A stretch of 64,000 nt of DNA, taken from positions 124,001 to 188,000 of the forward strand of contig NZ_JAUMIT010000002.1 of NCBI RefSeq assembly GCF_030519655.1. The letters are read 5' to 3'. Below the pieces are notes generated by a model. That model saw only the letters and a list, made by a program, of their open reading frames with translations, had not been told where the DNA came from and ran no database searches. Position 1 is the first letter of the stretch; each line of letters opens with the position of its first letter. The DNA comes from Wenyingzhuangia gilva (GTDB taxonomy: Bacteria; Bacteroidota; Bacteroidia; Flavobacteriales; Flavobacteriaceae). The position numbers and the translations under genes are program-made. This document shows, one piece after another, positions 9,391-17,811 of the stretch.

Positions 9391-10058
9391 TTAAGCAAAA
9401 ATATTAGTCAATCTAAAGAGGAGTATTCTAGAATTTTTACCCCTCTGAACTGAACTCTAAAGGCTTTTATTTTGGCATTGAAAGATTCAGCAGAAGCATT
9501 AGTACTTCTGTTTTTGAAGTAATTTAGGATGGCTCTGTAGTTTAGTTGTATTGTATTAGCAATTGTTTTCTAGTATCTCCATTTTCAAAAGATTCAGGAA
9601 TAAAGGCTATCTTTTTCTGTTTCCATTGTTTAAACTCACTTAAATAGTCTCTATATTGTCTTTGTAGTTTCTTACCATTAAGCTTATAGAAGCTTAATGG
9701 TATGACAATCATTTGCTTTAGTATCTTTAATTTCTTTTAAAAAAGTTGCGAATTCGTTGGTCATACGAGTTCCTTTAGCTATTAGATTCCAGTCTCTTTG
9801 TATAATTTGATTGTTACTTTTATTTAACCATCTTCTACGTTTTATATGTAGGTATACAGTATTACCTCTAATAGGAAAGTCTTGTACGGTTATTTCTTTA
9901 TGAAAACCATGAGCAATGATTATTAGATTGGCAAATTCTTTAGGAGCTGTTATTTTCTCTTCAAAATATAGATGAAGAGTTTGGTTAGCTTTCGTATGCT
10001 TTACTAAATCGAAGTTGTCGATTAAGAATTCAGGAAGTATAAGATTTAAAAGGTCTAA
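9391..10058 (-). pseudogene. Decayed ISAon1-type transposase
   Basis: Three collinear pieces of an ISAon1-family transposase can be read on the minus strand. An N-terminal domain (about 10045-9695) reads LPEFLIDNFDLVKHTK, then FPIRGNTVYLHIKRRRW and KGTRMTNEFATFLKEIK. A short middle piece (KLNGKKLQRQYRDYLSEFKQW, then ENGDTRKQLL) is missing most of the catalytic core. The C-terminal end (NYFKNRSTNASAESFNAKIK, then FRVQFRGV) shifts frame before LFRLTNIFA and a stop at 9391-9393. Stops, frameshifts and large internal deletions make it non-functional. No terminal inverted repeats were identified. The family assignment is from memory of conserved family sequence. Confidence 0.82.
9673..9702. repeat. 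Perfect 13-bp palindrome inside the transposase relic
   Basis: TACCATTAAGCTT, ATAG, then AAGCTTAATGGTA. It lies where the transposase frame breaks (around KLNGKK) and looks like a template-switch or quasipalindrome-correction scar rather than a terminator, because no T-run follows. Confidence 0.6.
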
Positions 10059-10137
10059 AGTAAGTTACAATACCAATAAATTTAAAACTCAAAAATAAAA
10101 CCATCTTAATTCAAACACAACTTTTGAACTTAATCCT

Positions 10138-12690
10138 TTAATTATTCATTTTATTAAATCTGTACAATCCATCTGTAGATTGTAGTAATTTGTTTTTTAG
10201 TGTTGGATTTAATTTAGGATGTTCTTTTAAAAATGTTTCAACAATTTTAAAAGCCTCTTTTGATGAATAATTACCTACGGAGCTATTTAACCAGTTTTTA
10301 GGAAAGAAAATATCACCCGTTAACTGTATTTCTTCTAACAAATCTAAACATAAACGAAGATGTTTTATAGCTGATTTTTGTCGTAGAGGATGATGTATAT
10401 TATCTAAAGCCAATAACGTCCAATATTCTTTTTCCCTGTTTGCAGGGCTTGATAAAGAAGTCATAAAAGCATCTCTAATAGATTCATCATTTGATAGTGA
10501 TGGTAACATAAAATCAAACTCTTTTTGTCTGTCTATGTTTGTGATGTCGGATTTTGCTTTCTCTAAAATTTCATCAACTTTATGATGATTATAAATGGCT
10601 AGTTTGGTAGCTATGTTTGTATAATCAACTTCGTTTAAGTTTAGGTTGATTAACTTTTTAGACTTGTTCCATATGGCATATAAATAATCTTTTCCTTTTT
10701 CTGAATATGCTATGTTTTTATAGAGATTAAATATGGTTTTCTTTATTCCAGGTGTTAAATCTTTATGGAGGGAATTTCTTAGCGATTTTTCAAAAGATGG
10801 TAAAATGTTGTCTCGCTGTTCATTGGAGAAACATTTCCAAAACACATTGGATATTTCATTTACAATCAATCTAATAATAAGTTCATTCTTTTCATTTTTA
10901 AGTCCTTCTAAGAGCTCATTAAATGTTGCTTGTGGAGAAATGTTGTTGTTTAACATATTCTCATATAAATTGATAAAAGCATACCCTCGAGCAACATCAT
11001 TATGAATTTGAGAGATCTTTGAATCTGAGTTTTTTAATGGGAAAATACCATAACCAATTCCATTATAATTATAAATAATTGCCTTTGGTTTAGGTAACCC
11101 AATAAGGGACTTTATGTTGGTCTTTCGATCTTTTAGTTGAATACTAGTAATGTGTAAAGAATCCTTATAAACCAAACCAATATCAAAAGATTGAGGCCAG
11201 ATATTGTTACTACCATCTTCAGCTTTTTGACTGATTTGAAACGAAGTAATTTTACCATCAAAATATTCGATGTTATCAGTTATTATCGGGCGACCAGATT
11301 TATTAACCCATACAGAACTCCATTGTTTTAAATCAATATCTGTTTCTTTATCTAACAACACTACCAAATCATTCCAGGTAGCATTATCGTTAGCGTAAGT
11401 TTTTATGTAATTTCTAATTCCTTTTTTAAATCCATCTTCTCCTACAACAGCTTCTAGCTGACGCATCATAATAGGTGCTTTGTCATAAATAATTGCTCCA
11501 TATAATGATCCTGCATTTTTTAAATTGTCTAATTTTTGACGAATTGGATTGGTTCCTTTTGTTCTATCTTCATTATAGGCACTAGGGTAATGGGTAACCA
11601 TAAACTGTAAGTCATGATTGACATTAGGGAAAGAAGGTTTTGCAATTTTATCTGCTATAAAATTGGCAAATACTTCTTTTAACCAAACATCATTAAACCA
11701 CTCCATCGTAACCAAGTTACCAAACCACATGTGTGAAGTTTCATGAGCAATTAATTTTACTCTGTTTAATTTTTGACTTTGTGTCGCGGTTGAATCTAAA
11801 AAAAGGGAAGCTTCTCTATATTGAATAGCTCCTACGTGTTCCATACCTCCGTATTGAAACCCTGGAATACTAACAAAATCTATTTTTTGAAAAGGAAATT
11901 TCTGTTGGGTGTAATCTTCTAAGAAATCAATAGACTGTTGATGTAATTTAAAAATCTCATTCAAACTTGCATTGATTTTACTTTTATTATTTTCTCTGTA
12001 TAATAATTTCATTTCCATGGTTCCTGGTTTACAAACACTTTCTTCAAATACACCAGAAACAAAAGAAAATAAATAGGTACTCATCCTATCAGACGGTTTA
12101 TATAAATGTCTGATATAATCCCCTTGGTTTTCTTCTAACTGTAACGGAGCTCCGCATAAGACTTTCCAGTCTTTGGGAGCTGTAATGTCTAATGTGTAAG
12201 TTGCTTTAAGATTTGGCTGATCAAAACAAGGGAATAATGTACTTGCTCTGTCAGGAACCAATAAAGTATATAAATAATCACCACTTCTATTCAGAGACAA
12301 TTCTCCAGCATTAAATTTAATAGTGATGGTATTTGTTCCCTTTTTTAGATAGTCTTTATCTATAATTAGATGTTCTTTTTGATGATTGATTAAAATAATA
12401 TCTCCATTCACTAACACTTTTTTTAGAAGAGATGTATCTTCATTAAAATCTAGATATAGTGGATGTTCAAAATCATGTACTTCTAAATTAATTTTGAGTT
12501 CAGATAAGATAGGAATTTCCTTTTTTAAGGGAATATTAAACTTTAAGTGATAAACAATATTGGATATTTGTTTTTTTCTGTATAAAGCTAGGTCAGTAGA
12601 AATACCATCTTCTAATAATACATTTTGTTGTGGTTTAGTATGACAAGAAAAAATACTCATCAAAATTAGAATAGAAACTATTTTTTTCAT
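10138..12690 (-). CDS. M1 family aminopeptidase, lipoprotein
   Basis: A zinc aminopeptidase of family M1 (gluzincin) that trims N-terminal residues from peptides. The signal peptide ends in a lipobox (SIFSC, Cys16), so it is probably a periplasmic or outer-membrane lipoprotein. Seen in the 850 residues are the exopeptidase motif GGMEH (281-285; GAMEN in the classical enzymes), the zinc motif HETSH (316-320) and the third zinc ligand Glu339 in WLKEVFANF, so the active site looks complete. A helical C-terminal region of about 350 residues follows, as in ERAP and PepN-like members. It lies downstream of the GH128 gene, separated by a terminator. Codon use looks like that of its neighbours. Confidence 0.92.
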   Translation of the reverse strand: MKKIVSILILMSIFSCHTKPQQNVLLEDGISTDLALYRKKQISNIVYHLKFNIPLKKEIPILSELKINLEVHDFEHPLYLDFNEDTSLLKKVLVNGDIILINHQKEHLIIDKDYLKKGTNTITIKFNAGELSLNRSGDYLYTLLVPDRASTLFPCFDQPNLKATYTLDITAPKDWKVLCGAPLQLEENQGDYIRHLYKPSDRMSTYLFSFVSGVFEESVCKPGTMEMKLLYRENNKSKINASLNEIFKLHQQSIDFLEDYTQQKFPFQKIDFVSIPGFQYGGMEHVGAIQYREASLFLDSTATQSQKLNRVKLIAHETSHMWFGNLVTMEWFNDVWLKEVFANFIADKIAKPSFPNVNHDLQFMVTHYPSAYNEDRTKGTNPIRQKLDNLKNAGSLYGAIIYDKAPIMMRQLEAVVGEDGFKKGIRNYIKTYANDNATWNDLVVLLDKETDIDLKQWSSVWVNKSGRPIITDNIEYFDGKITSFQISQKAEDGSNNIWPQSFDIGLVYKDSLHITSIQLKDRKTNIKSLIGLPKPKAIIYNYNGIGYGIFPLKNSDSKISQIHNDVARGYAFINLYENMLNNNISPQATFNELLEGLKNEKNELIIRLIVNEISNVFWKCFSNEQRDNILPSFEKSLRNSLHKDLTPGIKKTIFNLYKNIAYSEKGKDYLYAIWNKSKKLINLNLNEVDYTNIATKLAIYNHHKVDEILEKAKSDITNIDRQKEFDFMLPSLSNDESIRDAFMTSLSSPANREKEYWTLLALDNIHHPLRQKSAIKHLRLCLDLLEEIQLTGDIFFPKNWLNSSVGNYSSKEAFKIVETFLKEHPKLNPTLKNKLLQSTDGLYRFNKMNN

Positions 12691-12789
12691 GTTAAATATT
12701 GAATAAAAGGCAAGAGATCGGTTCTGATTTTACTTTAAGGTTAATAAATATTTTCATTTTGTATTTATGATAACCTATGTTTTGTGTAT

Positions 12790-12828
12790 AAAAAAAGCCC
12801 TTAATATTCACTTTAAGGGCTTTTTTTA
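12790..12828 (-). terminator. Terminator after the GH128 gene
   Basis: AAAAAAAGCCCTTAA, a short loop, then TTAAGGGCTTTTTTT. It lies 30 bases past the stop of the minus-strand glycoside hydrolase gene; A/T tracts on both sides make it effective in that direction. Confidence 0.82.
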
Positions 12829-12860
12829 TTGTTGTTATTATTATAAAACGGCGTACATTA

Positions 12861-15800
12861 TTATAATTTTATGACTTTTATAATTTTTGTAGATTGATAT
12901 TTGTCAGTGATTTTTAACAAGTATACTCCTGCCTTTAAATTACTTAAATTTAATCTATTGTTTTGATTTTGTAAACTGGTTTGCATTACTAACTTTCCAG
13001 TTAGATTAAATATATTAACCTTGTATCCAAAATAATCACCTTCAAAGCTAATATTTAGGTAATCATTAACTGGATTTGGGTGTACTTTAATTTCATCTGT
13101 GATTTTTTTATTTGATAACCCGTCAGCTTCAATTATTTTAAATTCAGTAATACTAGACCAATCTCCAGAGTATCCTGATGCACCCGTTATTGTAAATCTG
13201 GCATATCTTGCGGTTACTTTATCGAAGTCATCAGAAATTGGCTGCGTAGTACTAGTATTTGTACTGCGATCTACTATGTATGAATTTGTGAAATATAAAT
13301 TGTCAGATAATTCAATAGTGTATTGATAAGCTCTATTTTGAAAGGTTGAGATTCTAGTTCCAATAATAGATTTGTTTTCTCCATAGTCAATAACAGCAGT
13401 CTGAGGAAAGCCGTTAGCAGACCATCTAAAGTCATCAGCGGTATTACCATCAAGTAGATTTTTTGCTGGATTTCCAGCTTCTTCATCAGAGGCAGATATG
13501 ATTATTGGATATGTTGGGTTAGGTTCACAGCTGGCCGGATATCCACCAGTAATTGTTATATAATCTATATTCCCTAAACCTTTATCAGTAGTTGCTTCTA
13601 TTCTAAGGTCTGCCATTCCAATAGACGATTGAATGTTGATAGAAACTTCTGAATAAGTATCAAAACTACCTGTAGAAAGACAAGGTGCGGTAGCAACTAT
13701 AGAACCATTTATTAAAATATTAGCAGGGCAATCAACAGGGGAAGCATATCTTATAGTTAATGTTTCTATTCGGTCAGACATAAAGTTGATTTTATAATCA
13801 ATACCACTTCCTATTGCATTTGTAGTGTTCGAAAACCCTGTACCTGTATGAGGGTAGTTACTGTCTATACTACCATCTAATGCACAAAAACCAGGTTCGT
13901 TTTCTTGAATTGTTTTTGTTGATACAGTGTTATAGAAGTCTTCAGTATAAGCCATTGTAGATACCTGATCACGATATGCAACTCCTGCAGGGTATAATTC
14001 TCCGTTTCCGGAGTTTGTCATTCTTAACGTTTCATTACATCCATCCCACACATAATATCTTTCTACAAATGGAGCGTCTTCTAGCATTTTTATAAATTCT
14101 TGAATAACCTGTCCGTTTTTTTCTGCGGTAGGAGCATTACCATTATATGTCCAGTTACAGCCATTGTTGAATTCAGTAATCCAAATAGGTCTTCCTGTTC
14201 TGTTATGCACAGCAAGTAATTGATTGTATAGCTGTTGAGCAGTATTATTAGCTCTATAGAAATGCCAAGGAACAAAGTCTACTCTATATCCTAATGCATC
14301 ACATCTATCAATAAATTCATATGTCCAATTTAAACCACCATCAGTTGTTCCAGGGGCTCCTAATCTTAATCCTGATTCCATCATTTTTGGCCATTCTCTT
14401 ATAGCGTCATCTACCGAGCTAAAACCATCATCTACTGAATTATCAGGCTCATTATAACCTAAGGCATGAGTACTACTGAATTTGTCCATAAAATTCCCAT
14501 AGCTGTTCCAGTTAGGATTATGTCTCATCGGAACATATTCTATATCAAGCGTACCATAATCTGCATTGTTGTAATCATAACTAGAACCAGCATTAAATCT
14601 AGAGCCTCCACTAGAACTACCTCTCCATCCTTTCTTTGTAGTCCATCTCCATTGTCTTACTACTACCATAGATATACTGTTCGATAAGCCTTCAGGCATT
14701 TCATCTATAATTAAATCTGTATCATCAGCTATATATACTCTACTTCCTCCTGTACCATTTTCATTAACAGCAAATGTAGCCATGTAACCTCTTTTTAATA
14801 TAAAGGACTCAATGTTATCTTCCATATCATTAAGTTCACTAGCTCTGTAGTGTTTATTAATTGAAAAATCCATTGATGTTCCTTTTTGATTGGTTTTATC
14901 AAACGCAGTAAGGGCAGTATATGTACTTGAATGTGCCATAACCATAGCACCTTTTAAGTAATTGGTAACTCTAATGTTAGAACCAATTACTGCTTCTTGA
15001 GTATTAACAGTAATACTAGATAAGTATGTGCTTGCTACTTCTGAAGGAAGTGTGTTTTGGAAATAAATCCAAGTATCTGGTGTTGCTATATCAATGGCAC
15101 TGTCCATAATAGGGTTAGTCGATGATGTGATTGTTATTTGACCTTTACCTGTTAATTTGATGTTTTGGTTGTTAAGTGATGTGTAGGTCGCTGTATGATT
15201 ATTGTAAGTAACAAGATTAGCCTCGAAAATAGAAGTATGTACTGCTTCAATAGCTAAACTTAAATTGTCTTCACCAGTTAAAATAGCTTCCGCATTAGCT
15301 GCTTGATCATCAAGGGTAGCTTGTTCATTAGTAATGGCTGTTTGCAAATCTGAATAAACTGTAGATCCATTAGGTACAGGTTTTGGTGTTGCAATCATGA
15401 CCTTTGCTGAATCTATCAGTTTTTGTAGGTTTACCTTAGTAACAGGATGGCTGATAAGTTTGATATAATCAACAAATACTCTTGCGTTTGAACCGGTACC
15501 AGAATTTGCTCCTCTGACACCTACGTGAACACTACCAGTAGTTTCTGAGGGAAGTCTCAAGGGAATGATAGATGTGTTCCATGTTCCTAATGTTTGGCTG
15601 TTTGTAAAAGCAGAAAACACCGAATTGCCGTCGTTTCCGACCCATCCAGTTAAGTTTGCTTGAATAGTATTATTACCCTCAAATGCACTACTGACTTCTA
15701 TTGAGTATAAACCAGCAGGAAGAGTCGCTTGTTGTTGATAGATAAGATCTCCACTCCATCCTACATTAATTCCAAGAGCTCCTTGTTCTGATCCACTTAA

Positions 15801-16166
15801 TCCATTAGTATCTGTTGCAGGTAAAGAACTCCCATTAAAACTTCCGTTCCAACCAAATTCAAATGTAGATGCAGCTCCCCAGCCTTTATTTTCAACATCG
15901 GACAATGTCCATCCGTAAACTTCAGTAGTGTTAGGTGGTCCTGCTGATGAAATAGTTTCGCTTCCACCTGTTAAATAGTTACAGTTAATATCAAACCCTG
16001 CGTTATTTAGATGCGTTTGGGTTATATCTACATCTTGAGCCTGAGCCTGAATATTAAAAGCTATGTAAAAAAGCAAAAAAACTTTAGATATGTGTTTAGG
16101 TTTGCTATTTATTGTTGTAAGATTTATTCCAAAGAAGAAAAGTACTTTAGGTAGTTTGTTAGTCAT
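12861..16166 (-). CDS. Large secreted GH128-type glycoside hydrolase with carbohydrate-binding domains and T9SS tail
   Basis: 1101 residues. A hydrophobic signal segment (about 27-42) is followed by a beta-rich N-terminal domain (50-240), a short Ala/Asp-rich helical part (245-315) and a linker domain. The catalytic TIM barrel (about 495-735) resembles GH128/asl1-like hydrolases, with YNEPDN (Glu573, putative acid/base) and WITEFNN (Glu665, putative nucleophile). GH128 members characterised so far cleave beta-1,3-glucans. After the barrel come a CBM6/35-like domain (760-880), an F5/8 type C (discoidin) domain (885-1015) and a type A T9SS sorting domain (about 1025-1101) with HPNPVNDYLNISFEGD and LKAGVYLLKI. 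The protein should be exported and cell-surface attached or released. It lies next to the pectin locus but is transcribed separately; whether it acts on pectin is unknown. Confidence 0.83.
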   Translation of the reverse strand: MTNKLPKVLFFFGINLTTINSKPKHISKVFLLFYIAFNIQAQAQDVDITQTHLNNAGFDINCNYLTGGSETISSAGPPNTTEVYGWTLSDVENKGWGAASTFEFGWNGSFNGSSLPATDTNGLSGSEQGALGINVGWSGDLIYQQQATLPAGLYSIEVSSAFEGNNTIQANLTGWVGNDGNSVFSAFTNSQTLGTWNTSIIPLRLPSETTGSVHVGVRGANSGTGSNARVFVDYIKLISHPVTKVNLQKLIDSAKVMIATPKPVPNGSTVYSDLQTAITNEQATLDDQAANAEAILTGEDNLSLAIEAVHTSIFEANLVTYNNHTATYTSLNNQNIKLTGKGQITITSSTNPIMDSAIDIATPDTWIYFQNTLPSEVASTYLSSITVNTQEAVIGSNIRVTNYLKGAMVMAHSSTYTALTAFDKTNQKGTSMDFSINKHYRASELNDMEDNIESFILKRGYMATFAVNENGTGGSRVYIADDTDLIIDEMPEGLSNSISMVVVRQWRWTTKKGWRGSSSGGSRFNAGSSYDYNNADYGTLDIEYVPMRHNPNWNSYGNFMDKFSSTHALGYNEPDNSVDDGFSSVDDAIREWPKMMESGLRLGAPGTTDGGLNWTYEFIDRCDALGYRVDFVPWHFYRANNTAQQLYNQLLAVHNRTGRPIWITEFNNGCNWTYNGNAPTAEKNGQVIQEFIKMLEDAPFVERYYVWDGCNETLRMTNSGNGELYPAGVAYRDQVSTMAYTEDFYNTVSTKTIQENEPGFCALDGSIDSNYPHTGTGFSNTTNAIGSGIDYKINFMSDRIETLTIRYASPVDCPANILINGSIVATAPCLSTGSFDTYSEVSINIQSSIGMADLRIEATTDKGLGNIDYITITGGYPASCEPNPTYPIIISASDEEAGNPAKNLLDGNTADDFRWSANGFPQTAVIDYGENKSIIGTRISTFQNRAYQYTIELSDNLYFTNSYIVDRSTNTSTTQPISDDFDKVTARYARFTITGASGYSGDWSSITEFKIIEADGLSNKKITDEIKVHPNPVNDYLNISFEGDYFGYKVNIFNLTGKLVMQTSLQNQNNRLNLSNLKAGVYLLKITDKYQSTKIIKVIKL

Positions 16167-16504
16167 CGATTTTAGTTATAATAATCAGTTAATAAATGTT
16201 TTTTCGAATATAAACATGATATTTTTATTTCCTAGGGGGTAAATTTGTTAAAAATGAGGGGTAAATCAGTCGTGTTTTAAAGGTTTGATAGTTTTGGCTA
16301 TCGACAGTCGTAATTTGTGATAAAAGGACCTTGTTTTTAGTTAAGAATATTGTGGGGTTAAGAGCGGCATTTATCGGTAATTTCTTTGTTGTTTTTAGTT
16401 GATTATTACTTATATCAATTTTTTTTTAATATAATAAGTAAAAGAAATAGTATATGTAAATAACGGATTGATATTATTTTTTCATATGAGGTGAATAGAT
16501 AAGG
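16167..16504. other. AT-rich promoter region upstream of the GH128 gene
   Basis: Holds no gene. It must contain the promoter of the minus-strand GH128 gene and the 3' end of the LacI-type regulator transcript. The notable structure is a 9-base direct repeat at 16236-16266. Confidence 0.55.
16236..16266. promoter_or_regulatory. Direct repeat GGGGTAAAT, possible regulator site
   Basis: GGGGTAAAT occurs at 16236-16244 and again at 16258-16266, 22 bases apart start to start, close to two helical turns. It lies about 70-100 bases upstream of the GH128 start. Tandem sites spaced like this suit AraC-type or hybrid two-component regulators. This is inference; no such regulator is visible nearby. Confidence 0.35.
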
Positions 16505-17536
16505 TTATTTAGAAGGGTTTTGCTTAGAAGATGATTTCCTAATAATTAATTTAGGTTCTAATACTACTTTTTGTTCAACATGCTTTTCTTTATTTTTTAT
16601 TTGTTGAATAAAAACACGTGCTGTCGTTTTTCCCATTTCTACAGGAGATTGGTCTATGGAACTAATTGAAAGTTCCATGAATTTAGTAAATGGTTCGTTA
16701 CTAAAACCAACCACACATACTTCTTGTGGTATTTTAATTCCCTGAGATTTTAATTCTTGAATAGCTCCTAAAGCACTAAAATCACTTGAAGAAAAAATAG
16801 CATCTGGAGGGTTTTGTAGTTTTAGTAATTTCTTGGTGGCTTCTTTTCCTGCTTCAATATTACTTTTTGTCTCAATAACCAAGCTTTCATCAAAAGGAAT
16901 GTTATTATCGCTTAAGGCTTGTTTGTATCCTAAAAAACGATCCCTAAAAATCTCAAAATTTCTATCAACAGATAAGTGAGAAATTCTTTTGCATCCTTCA
17001 TCAATCAAATGCTGTGTAGCTTTATAACCAGCAGAAAAATCATCAATAGTAATAGAACTAATTCCGGGAATGGATTTTTTTCTATCAAAAAATAATAAAG
17101 GAATTTTTTTGTTTAACAACTTTTTAAACATAATGTTTTTATCAATGTTTATATTGGAAATAGACATTAAAATTCCATCAACTTGAGCATTTAATAAGGT
17201 GTTTATATTTTCTGCTTCCATTTTCTCATTATTATTTGTTTGACAAATAATAACATGGTAACCATGGTTAAATAACTCTTCTTCTATTCCTCTAATAATA
17301 GATGCAAAAAAGTTTGAGTCAATTCGTGAAACAATGACACCTACATTATAACTTTTTCCATTTTTTAAGGCTTGAGCAAGTTTATTTTGCTCATAGTTCA
17401 TTTCTGTAGCAGTTTTTAAAACCAACTCTTTTGTTGCATCGCTAATTTTAGGATTTTTATTTAAGGCTCTAGAAACTGTTGCCGCAGTAATATTTAGTTT
17501 TTTAGCAATGTCATATATTGTTGTTTTTTTTGTCAT
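16505..17536 (-). CDS. LacI family transcriptional regulator of the pectin locus
   Basis: 343 residues from the ATG at 17536, which directly precedes the HTH (MTKKTTIYDIAKKLNITAAT); the frame extends to 17560 but adds only eight residues. The LacI HTH (VSRALN) is followed by a hinge helix and a type I periplasmic-binding-like sensor domain (VGVIVSRIDSNFFASIIRG to the C terminus). It is divergent from the GH28 gene with about 275 bases between them, and two sites containing TGTAATCGAT lie in that gap. The arrangement suggests it controls the pectin operon and itself, probably sensing a galacturonate-derived sugar. The effector is not visible from sequence. A paralogue lies at 54530. Confidence 0.9.
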   Translation of the reverse strand: MTKKTTIYDIAKKLNITAATVSRALNKNPKISDATKELVLKTATEMNYEQNKLAQALKNGKSYNVGVIVSRIDSNFFASIIRGIEEELFNHGYHVIICQTNNNEKMEAENINTLLNAQVDGILMSISNINIDKNIMFKKLLNKKIPLLFFDRKKSIPGISSITIDDFSAGYKATQHLIDEGCKRISHLSVDRNFEIFRDRFLGYKQALSDNNIPFDESLVIETKSNIEAGKEATKKLLKLQNPPDAIFSSSDFSALGAIQELKSQGIKIPQEVCVVGFSNEPFTKFMELSISSIDQSPVEMGKTTARVFIQQIKNKEKHVEQKVVLEPKLIIRKSSSKQNPSK

Positions 17537-17603
17537 TCTAGAGGTTTTAATGTAACGCAAATATACTCCGATTATGGATCAAATAAATAATATTTACACT
17601 TAG

Positions 17604-17617
17604 TGTAATCGATGATA
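17604..17617. promoter_or_regulatory. Putative LacI-family operator, half-conserved copy
   Basis: TGTAATCGATGATA shares the 10-mer TGTAATCGAT with the site at 17753. It overlaps the palindrome TTACACT-T-AGTGTAA (17594-17608). It lies 68 bases upstream of the lacI-type start, so it may mediate autoregulation. Central CG with TGTAA flanks is typical of LacI/CcpA/PurR-family operators. Confidence 0.45.
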
Positions 17618-17752
17618 ATTGCTAAAAATATAGAATATTTCTTTAATTTTATAAGTATTTAATAAATCTGTAGTGTTATTTTGTTAAATAATTAGAAATT
17701 ATTGAATATTGTTGACGATATCCTTGTGATTGTTAACAATATTTTATATAAT

Positions 17753-17768
17753 TGTAATCGATTGCACA
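17753..17768. promoter_or_regulatory. Putative LacI-family operator upstream of GH28
   Basis: TGTAATCGATTGCACA is a near-palindrome around a central CG, as in LacI-family operators. It lies about 45 bases upstream of the GH28 start and shares AATCGATTG with the operator at 58576. The distance of 149 bases from the copy at 17604 is about 14 helical turns. Confidence 0.55.
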
Positions 17769-17811
17769 GTGTGTTGCAGTGATTTAATTCTAACAAGTAT
17801 TATTTATTCAT

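Noticed and set aside
16165-16170. ATCGAT at the GH128 start codon as an operator
   Set aside because: A six-base palindrome alone is too short and lacks the flanking TGTA/TACA bases of the other sites.
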